From: Calocera cornea HHB12733
Taxonomy: Eukaryota; Basidiomycota; Dacrymycetes; Dacrymycetales; Dacrymycetaceae
NCBI GenBank assembly: GCA_001632435.1
Contig: KV424059.1
Location: 17,760 to 81,759 of the forward strand
Direction of reading: 5' to 3'
Length of the DNA stretch: 64,000 bases
In this document: in pieces, positions 57,434 to 64,000 of the stretch
Layout: each line of letters opens with the position of its first letter
Position numbering within the stretch: position 1 is the stretch's first letter
Notes under the pieces: generated by a model
Databases searched by the model: none
The model's input: only the letters and a program-made list of their open reading frames with translations
What the model was told of the DNA's origin: nothing
Translations under genes and position numbers: made by a program

Positions 57434-57920
57434 ATGCAGTTTCTCACAAAGTTCTCTCTTTGTGCCCTCGTGGTCACCCTCTACACTCCACTCGTCTTCG
57501 GCCAGTTCGGCGCAACCTGCTGGGATGAAAACCTCGATGGAACCATTCTTTCTGCGACCTGTAACGATGACGCGCAGGATGCTGTGGGCACCTCCATCGA
57601 CCTGAACAACTGCGTCTCCAATGATGGCGGCTCTCTGATCTGCGTTGGAAGCGGGTAAGCATCTCAGGTGCAGTGGTGCGTTGAAAGGTGGATTGAGCTG
57701 TCACTTTAGTGGCGAGTATTCGGAAAGCTGCGACCCCGGCTGTTATTTGTCAGGTTCTACGACCTTATGCTGCACCTGTGGCGACGGTGCTGGTGGGTGG
57801 AAGGACACTTGCATTGACCTTGGTACGTTAGTTGTGCTCGCCCCTAGCGGCCTGGCTAACTGGTGGTCATGACAACCAGATAACTGCGTCCAGAACTACA
57901 ATGGTGCCTTGGGCTGCTAG
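57434..57920 (+). CDS. Secreted cyanovirin-N homology (CVNH) protein
   Basis: Three exons (57434-57654, 57710-57822, 57880-57920) give 124 residues. Residues 1-23 (MQFLTKFSLCALVVTLYTPLVFG) are a signal peptide. The rest is one CVNH domain with its two internal repeats: TILSATCNDDAQDAVGTSIDLNNCVSNDGGSLIC and YLSGSTTLCCTCGDGAGGWKDTCIDLDNCVQNYNGALGC. The paired IDLNNC / IDLDNC motifs and spacing are diagnostic. Family members are mannose-binding lectins; fungal ones are often secreted, but their natural ligand is mostly unknown. Ten or more cysteines, more than in many family members, suggest extra disulphides. Donors are GTAAGC and GTACGT, and the acceptors are TTTAG and ACCAG. It lies between a kinase relic and the fourth DUF6535 gene. 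Confidence 0.88.
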
Positions 57921-58183
57921 GCCTGAGATTCAAAGCCGCTACACTACTTTCTTCCTACATTCATTCCTGTCGCAACTCGCTCATTGGGCCGGGAAGCCTG
58001 TACAAGATGGAGGTGGGATAACGGACGGCGTCAAGTTGAGGGGTACTAAATGCAGGAAGCATACCTTTCTATGAATATACTTGGTTTCAATCGGAAATAA
58101 GTCAAGCAAGTCACGCTGATTACGATGCGTTCAAGTGGTAACTGCTTGCAACCAAACGCAAATGCTACAAAACGCTCCTAAAC
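57921..58183. terminator. Convergent 3' ends, CVNH gene and DUF6535 gene
   Basis: Tail-to-tail spacer that should contain both polyadenylation regions. No single signal can be assigned with confidence. Confidence 0.3.
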
Positions 58184-61100
58184 CTATAGACTATCCTGGA
58201 AATTGTTGCCGCTCCAGGGGACGGAGCTGCGCGCTCTGATAGCATGGCGTGCCCTCGCAGGGTTATCAAGAACATCCCTGCCGTACAGTATCTTCAGCAG
58301 CGTTGTCAATTCGTGATATTTCTTCTTGGTAAGGACTGGATTGCGTTGGCGATCTCTGCAATACTCGACCAAGTCAAGTAGCAGACCGGATCGCCAAACA
58401 TCTTTCTCCTTCCGTTTAGCCAGTGTAAAGACAATCTCCGCCAGCATGGGAACGTCATCCTTGGCAAACTTGCCGGTCCAAATCGGCCGCAGACCCCTCG
58501 ACGACATCATGCCGAGCCATCCTGATTCTATAATCTCCGAATCCCAGTGATTGTCCAAGTATGCCTGTGCCAACCAAAGAGAGAGGAAGTAACGCGGGTC
58601 GTCCGGAGTTGTTAGAGTCTCTACAAGTTCCTTCAGGGTGTCCCTCGTGAGCTCCGCTCCCCAAAGCGGACCGGTCATTGCTTCACGTGCATTGCGCACA
58701 CGAGCACAGGCACTTGGTAGTCCCTTGTTTGTCCCATCCGCCCGCATCAGGAAGTTGAAACCAGCCCGGAAAGTCATTTTGTCGGAAAGAACATTCCGAC
58801 GCATGAGGGCAGTGACTGTTTCCAATGCGAGTTGAGATATATCTATCGTTGCATCACTCTGAACACTCGGTGGGTAATCCCCAACCGCAGATACTGGGGA
58901 TGTTGGGGAGAGATAATCTTGTCGAGGCTCGGGGTTGTGAACTAGTTGTAAAGGAACTGGGGGGGTCGGGGGAATCGGAACAGTCGTAGGAATCTGAACA
59001 GTCGGACTCGGAGCAACGGGGAGAGCTGGAGGCACCGAAGGCAGCGGTGCACTTGGTATTGCTGGAGGTAACGGTGCAACTGGTGCAACTGGTCGTGGTG
59101 GTGCACTTGAATCGATCGGAGGCAGCGGCGCGCTTTGTGCAACTGGGACTGCGATAGTCCGTGGACCATGGTTGGCTGGGCGTAGGTCTTGGGGAGTAGA
59201 CGTAGGGTCCGGCAGGTGAACGGATCGAGCAGGATCTGAATTATTCTCTGTTGAGAGTTCTCCATGATCATCTGTGGGGGGAATATCTGGGCTGGGAATG
59301 GCGACCAAAGGGATACTTGCAGAGGGCACGATTCGAGGAATCGGGATGATAGGGGATGGACTTGTTGTGCCCGGACTGGAAGGTGGGCTGTCCAATTCGA
59401 TCACATTCCGAAGTGGGCTTTGCAGCATATGGCGTGTTGAGCCGGCGACGCTTGACGTGCGAAGAAGCGGGGGCGCAGAAATGGTACTTGTAGCGCGCGT
59501 GCGTGTTGTAACGTCCATAATATCTGTACGAGCCGCGACAAGCGAAGGTTCTATTAGGGCGGGCGCTTCGGAGACTGGATGAGATGAATGTTCATCCGGG
59601 ATCTCTGGTTGTTTCTCTAGTGTAACTTCGTCTTCAGGTTGCTGAACGGCTCCATCCATCAAGCGCGAGACGTGAGGCTGAATATCCTTTTGTACAGCAT
59701 TAGTAATCGCTGATTCCGATACATCTGGACCAGGAAGTGGGATAGGTTCGTAAGCAGGTGATGATCCAGCGGTGGATGCTCGTCTGCTGATGTGGCCCAA
59801 GCTCTCGCGTCCGGAGCCCGTATATTCTCTGATATCTCCATTGGATCCTCGTGATTCCATAGGCCGCAGTGAGCTGCTATGTGGACGTGAGGAGGTTGAT
59901 CGGCGTGAGAACCGCGGACCAAGGGCGATGCTTCCGCCATGGGAGGTTCCTCCCAACAGACTATTGAGCAGGTCGCCATTGATAGAGTCGTAAAGATGAA
60001 CATTTTGGAGAACATATTTCAGCAGCGCCGTTAGTCTCTCCCTCTTGTAGCCGGTCCACGACTTGAAAGAACCAGCACGCCGGAACACAGAGGCAAGCAT
60101 GCGCCCAGAATCTTCATTCCACGTGAAAAGACGCACGCGCTCTCCCAGCTCTGGGGCGGACTCCGTTGTTGAATAGGAAAGAACGTTGTCCAGTGTAGCA
60201 AGATAGCATGCCAGCCACTCCGAAGGGAGCTGTGTCGACCTCGCAACAAAGTCCGATAACTCGTCAGCGGGCAGGAACTTAACCAATTGGTACCGGAGGA
60301 AGAAGTCGAGAACAAGGCAGCATCCCAGAAGCGATGGAGAAAGCGCGGTTTCTTGCATGTTATTGCCCACTCGTAGGCACGCTGTCAATCGTTCCGACGT
60401 GTGAATGAACAATTCGACATGAGTGGGGTTTGATACGACCGGTGCCCCAGTTGCGTAAAGCAACAACGCGCAAGCGAGGAGTGATGACCCTGGTGACACC
60501 GACTCTGCTGATCCCTCCGATATTTGCTGAAGGAGGAACCGCATGCCGCGATCCAGCTGGTAACCTTGAGGTCCTAGCAGCGAGGATAGGGCGGCAATGG
60601 TTGACAGCTCGGCTAGGTTGTATCCTGAGCCACCCGTTTTCCGTATGGCTGCCAATTTTCGGGTCATCAATTGACTGGCTCGAGCATGTATATCATCTTG
60701 AACGGCGCGCCAGTCCTCTGCTGGAGGATTCCATCCAACCATGGCTAGCAGTGTCCCTTCAGTGACTTCTTGTTCAGAAGAGATGGTCGACAGCCAGCAC
60801 AGCGCTCGTAAGTCAATGCTCTGCCACGCCTGATTAGATAGGATCACAATCATATCGGCGCGCAACATACCTGGCCTGCTGCGCCAAGCGAGTGGAAAGG
60901 AGCATATGACGACCCTAGGAGGACACGCGCTGCGTTCGATGGGAGGGGGATCCCAAATACGCGACGGGATGGCGTTCTCTTCGACTGTCGATTTTGCTCC
61001 AACGCTGGCTCATGAGGATCAAATGACGCGTCGAATGTCTTCTCGGTCAGATGAAAGTAGTCCACCATAGCCTTGGTGAGGAGCGACTGGTAGGGGCATC

Positions 61101-61984
61101 GCGGCCAGACAAAGGGCAGCAGCACCGTGGTGAGATACAGACAGGCGCTGGCAGCCAGAAGTCCGCATAACAAGGCGCCGAGGGAATTGCTGCTCTGCCA
61201 CATGTATATGACCAGTCCGGCGAGGAAGATAAAGACGGCGAGGTTAATGATCAAAGGCAGAGCATTGACGATAACGGCGATCTTCCATCTCTCGAGTGAA
61301 ACGTATCGTTCGTGTCGTTCCCGAACGCAGGCTAGAGCGGGCGCCGGCAGGCGCTCCTTGTATGTCGTCAACCATTGCTTGACCGATACGGCGAAGACGG
61401 TCGATATCAGACTGAGAAGGAGGGAGATGACCCATAAGGCGTTCACGTAAAGCGCCCCGAGTGTTGCATTGCTAGGTGAAGCAAGGTTGCTGGCTGCTGG
61501 TACATCCGCGTCGTTGCCTCCGGCGGATAACTGGGCCGAGATGCGCATGAGGGCATTGAGCGTAGCTTGCTGGGTATCGGGTTGCAATAGTACATAAGAC
61601 GCGATGAGAAATGGCGCGACGACGGCGGAGAAGAGGGTCGCCTGTGATGGACTTGCATGAATAGGCGAAATGACGTCTGTCTAACAGGCACGTACGAATA
61701 GCAGGAAGACGTTCAGCGTCTCGTCCAACGACTCGAGATAGTCTCTGTCCCAGACAGCTGCATGCTTGCGATATATATTCCAGATGGGTGCGTCCTCAGC
61801 ATGGCTGAGATCGGGAGCAATGTCATGCACAAAGCCCCCTTCTTCACGCGCTTCATTGTAGATTATCTTTGGGGGAGGGATGGGAGGCTCATGAACCTCA
61901 CCGCGACCATGTTTCTGTCGCGCCTAACTTGAGTTTATGCCCAAAGAGATCCATAACGGGCAAGACTCTTACCGGTCGGTTCAT
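58184..61984 (-). CDS. DUF6535 membrane protein with Pro-rich insert
   Basis: Four exons (61984-61973, 61923-61696, 61641-60871, 60829-58184) give 1218 residues. Exon 1 encodes only MNRP and joins in phase 0. The DUF6535 segment has APIWNIYRKHAAVWDRDYLESLDETLNVFLLF, then helices ATLFSAVVAPFLIASYVLL, ALWVISLLLSLISTVFAVSV, LPLIINLAVFIFLAGLVIYMW and LGALLCGLLAASACLYLTTVLL. The helical region is split by a Ser/Pro-rich disordered insert of about 300 residues (runs such as PVAPVAPLPPAIPSAP), after which the family module returns: DDPRYFLSLWLAQAYLDNHW and ESGWLGMMSSRGLRPIW. The third intron is very short (41 nt) but has a good donor (GTATGT) and branch-like CTAAT. Function is unknown; the product is expected in a membrane with a large soluble part. 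Confidence 0.86.
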
Positions 61985-62530
61985 TTGTACGAGACAAGAG
62001 CACTACTACACAGTGCTTGGTATCCTGAGGCTACAATGCATTGCTGGCGAGATATAGAACAGCAGACTTCCTGGCGCTGATTCAGTCAGATGACGTAAAT
62101 ACCACGGAAGCGCATTTCAAATCTTCCTTGAACATGATTGGGGGAAAAGTAATTTGCTGGCTCCAAAAGACTCTGCAGAGGTAATCGACGAACCGTCACT
62201 TGGGCGAGCTGTGGGACCGGAGGAAGGACAAAATCAGGCGACGATGAGCGAGGCAGCTGCAGGTCGAGCTAATGCGCGGAGTGAGGCCACTTGAGATGTA
62301 GTTTCCCAGGACGGCCGGGTGGGGTTACAGTGCCTGGAGAGACAGTGAGCAGGAAGGGTAGGACGTCGCAGACCGCCTCGAGCGATGGGTGTCTCCGTAC
62401 CGCACAGCGCGGTTGATGTGTATGGATCAAATTCAACCAAAATGTTTTACTCAGGTCGATAAGCGACAAAGACCCGCGTATTTTTTATTCACCCAACGCG
62501 GAATCCGGTTCTCCCCTACAGTATCTCCCT
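61985..62530. other. Upstream region of fourth DUF6535 gene
   Basis: Contains the promoter of the fourth DUF6535 gene and the 3' flank of the truncated fifth. No gene recognised. Confidence 0.45.
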
Positions 62531-63569
62531 CTACCGCCAGGTCGTCGTGCGCAGATCTGAGAGCGAAGCCTGCCGGCGAAGGGCAGGACCATGCTGCAGC
62601 CAACGCTCCGTGAAAGCGAGTCGCTCCTGCTTCATGCTTGCCGGGTCGATCGTCCTGGCAGTCTGCAGAGCCGCAGGTACCGACTGGACTGAAAGTGTTG
62701 ATTCAGCATCGTCTTGATCCTCCGAAGAATCCGGCAGCATCGTCAGCATTGCATCTCGTAAGCTGGGCTCTAATTCTCCTTCGAGGTCATCGAACTCTGT
62801 CTCAATCGGTATTGGCAGTAGCATAGCCGCTCGGGTTTGCTCGTCGAGTCCGTTGTATTCGTCGTTTCCGTACCATCGTCTCAGGAGGCGGATCAGATCT
62901 TTGCGAAGTTTGCCAGCCACGACCACCACTAAGCGTCCCCCGTACAGTTTCTCCAGATTCAGCAGAATACCTGATTCGTGTACGGCCTTCGCTGTATCTG
63001 CAGGATATCCGAGACGAGCAATGACTTCTTCGACCTCGCTGAGGTCATCGGGACTGTGCGCCCCCATGAAAAGCGCCTCTAGTCCGCGGTCTGCCATCAG
63101 TTGAAGCCAACCGGACTTAACCACTTCTTTGTCCCAGACTTGCTCCATATACTCCCTCACTAGCCAAACAGATACAGAATACCGTGGATCCTCCTTGCCA
63201 GTGAGCTGAGCGACCAGACGCTTGAGTGTATTCGTCGTGAATCTCGGGCCCCAGGGAAGAGACTCCTGTCGCGCCTCGTGTGCTTGCTTGATTGCCCGAA
63301 TTCTTGTGCATGCCGCGCTCAAGCCAGGATTAGACGTTTCCGCACATAGTAGGAAATTGAAAGCTGCTTCGAATGTCATCCGCTCGGAATCGTCATTGGT
63401 CTGCATCAAGCTGGCCATAACTTGGAGCACCAACTCCGGCAGTGCTGCTGCATCGCGATCGGTTTCCGTCGTACGAAGTCGTTGGGAGGCTACCGCGGTG
63501 TCATCATCCGGAAGGTGGCATGAAAGAGTGTTGATAATCTGTCCGTTGACATGGCTGAAGGAATCTGGG
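62531..63569 (-). pseudogene. DUF6535 family gene cut at 5' side by copia
   Basis: A single open frame of about 345 codons begins directly at the retrotransposon LTR with PDSFSHVNGQIINTL, the position equivalent to YFEEVNGELIMKL and YDSINGDLLNSL in the paralogues, so the N-terminal membrane part is separated by the insertion or lost. The remainder has the family module DPRYSVSVWLVREYMEQVWDKE and SGWLQLMADRGLEALF. A Glu/Asp-rich tail follows. No stop lies inside the remaining frame, which suggests a recent break. The 5' half, if present, should lie beyond the element outside this window. Confidence 0.82.
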
Positions 63570-63717
63570 TGTTAGAGGTATGAGGCACGAATGAAGATGG
63601 GATTAGGCAGGCTGCACAATTTTCGCTCTGCGTCGTGTCCCTAGCTTACATAAGCTGGAACTGTACAGTACCTAGCGAGGCGCGCGACGCGCGCCTCTCC
63701 TACTTCGCATGCCAACA
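63570..63717 (-). repeat. 3' LTR of Ty1/copia element, 148 bp
   Basis: On the minus strand the LTR starts TGTTGG right after the purine tract and ends CTCTAACA, giving short inverted ends TGTT...AACA. It contains a perfect palindrome of 10-bp arms around one base at 63677-63697 (GAGGCGCGCG and its complement). The matching 5' LTR and target duplication lie outside the window, so the right boundary is inferred from the terminal motif and from resumption of the DUF6535 frame. Confidence 0.75.
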
Positions 63718-63724
63718 CTCCCCC
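63718..63724 (-). promoter_or_regulatory. Copia polypurine tract
   Basis: GGGGGAG on the minus strand lies between the pol stop codon (63725-63727) and the LTR start, the usual place of the plus-strand primer in copia elements. Confidence 0.8.
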
Positions 63725-64000
63725 TCAGCCTGGCATCAATCCCAAGTCCGAAACAAACCCCCTGAACTTCTGCCTACCGAGTGCCTTGGTTAGAACATCT
63801 GCAACCATTTCCGAGGTTGGACAGTATTCAAGTGTGACAGTCTTGTCATCAACTTTGTCTCGAAGGTAGTGGTTCTGGATGTCGAAGTGTTTCGTCCGGG
63901 CATGAAATTGTTGATCCAGTGAGAGAGTGATAGCTGCCTGATTATCACAGTAAAGAATGGAGGGATTGGCTTGTCGAAAGCCAAGGTCAGAAAGAAGTTG
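63725..64000 (-). mobile_element. Ty1/copia pol, RNase H C-terminus, runs off window
   Basis: The last 91 codons of a copia polyprotein, truncated by the window edge. Motifs of the RNase H end are clear: ILYCDNQAAITLS with the catalytic Asp, FHARTKHFDIQNHYLRDKV, and EYCPTSEMVADVLTKALGRQKF. The frame is open, so this may be a young element. The integrase, reverse transcriptase and 5' LTR would be to the right. Confidence 0.92.

Overview
The window is nuclear DNA from a filamentous basidiomycete, most likely an Agaricomycete. The evidence is many short introns (about 41-60 nt) with GT...CTNAC...AG signals, a trifunctional TrpC-type tryptophan gene, an SLT2-type MAP kinase, expanded F-box and DUF6535 families, fungal MULE and Ty1/copia elements, and small secreted proteins. 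No tRNA, rRNA or CRISPR was recognised. A run of 100 N at 30784-30883 marks an assembly gap.

Layout. 0.4-2.3 kb: a degenerate J-domain protein (-), then 5.5 kb with no recognisable gene. 7.8-25.2 kb: four paralogous F-box genes (A on -, B, C, D on +). Between A and B lie a GC-rich Ser/Pro-rich gene (-) and a SAGA subunit ADA1/HFI1 gene (+). A 475-bp MULE-type MITE sits in the probable 5' leader of F-box gene B. 25.4 kb: relic of a sugar transporter. 26.2-28.7 kb: a BRCT-domain protein (-). 29.4-31.1 kb: a small secreted protein and its decayed tandem copy.

31.6-36.9 kb: a DUF6535 membrane-protein gene (+) cut by an autonomous MULE transposon with an intact transposase and perfect 10-bp target duplication. 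37.3-42.0 kb: a divergently arranged GC-rich pair, the SLT2/MPK1 MAP kinase (-) and the TRP1/trpC gene (+). 42.3-63.6 kb: four more DUF6535 loci, all on the minus strand, interleaved with decayed copies of the SLT2 kinase on the plus strand and one secreted cyanovirin-N-like protein. The last DUF6535 locus is cut at its 5' end by a Ty1/copia retrotransposon that runs off the window.

Interpretation. Conserved single-copy genes (ADA1, SLT2, TRP1, BRCT) sit in GC-rich islands inside accessory DNA built by local duplication of F-box, DUF6535 and kinase sequence and by transposon insertion. The parent kinase and a DUF6535 gene are convergent neighbours, and the same pairing recurs in decayed form, which suggests they were duplicated together. 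Exon structures below were assembled by hand from splice signals, reading-frame continuity and comparison among paralogues; none is confirmed by transcripts.
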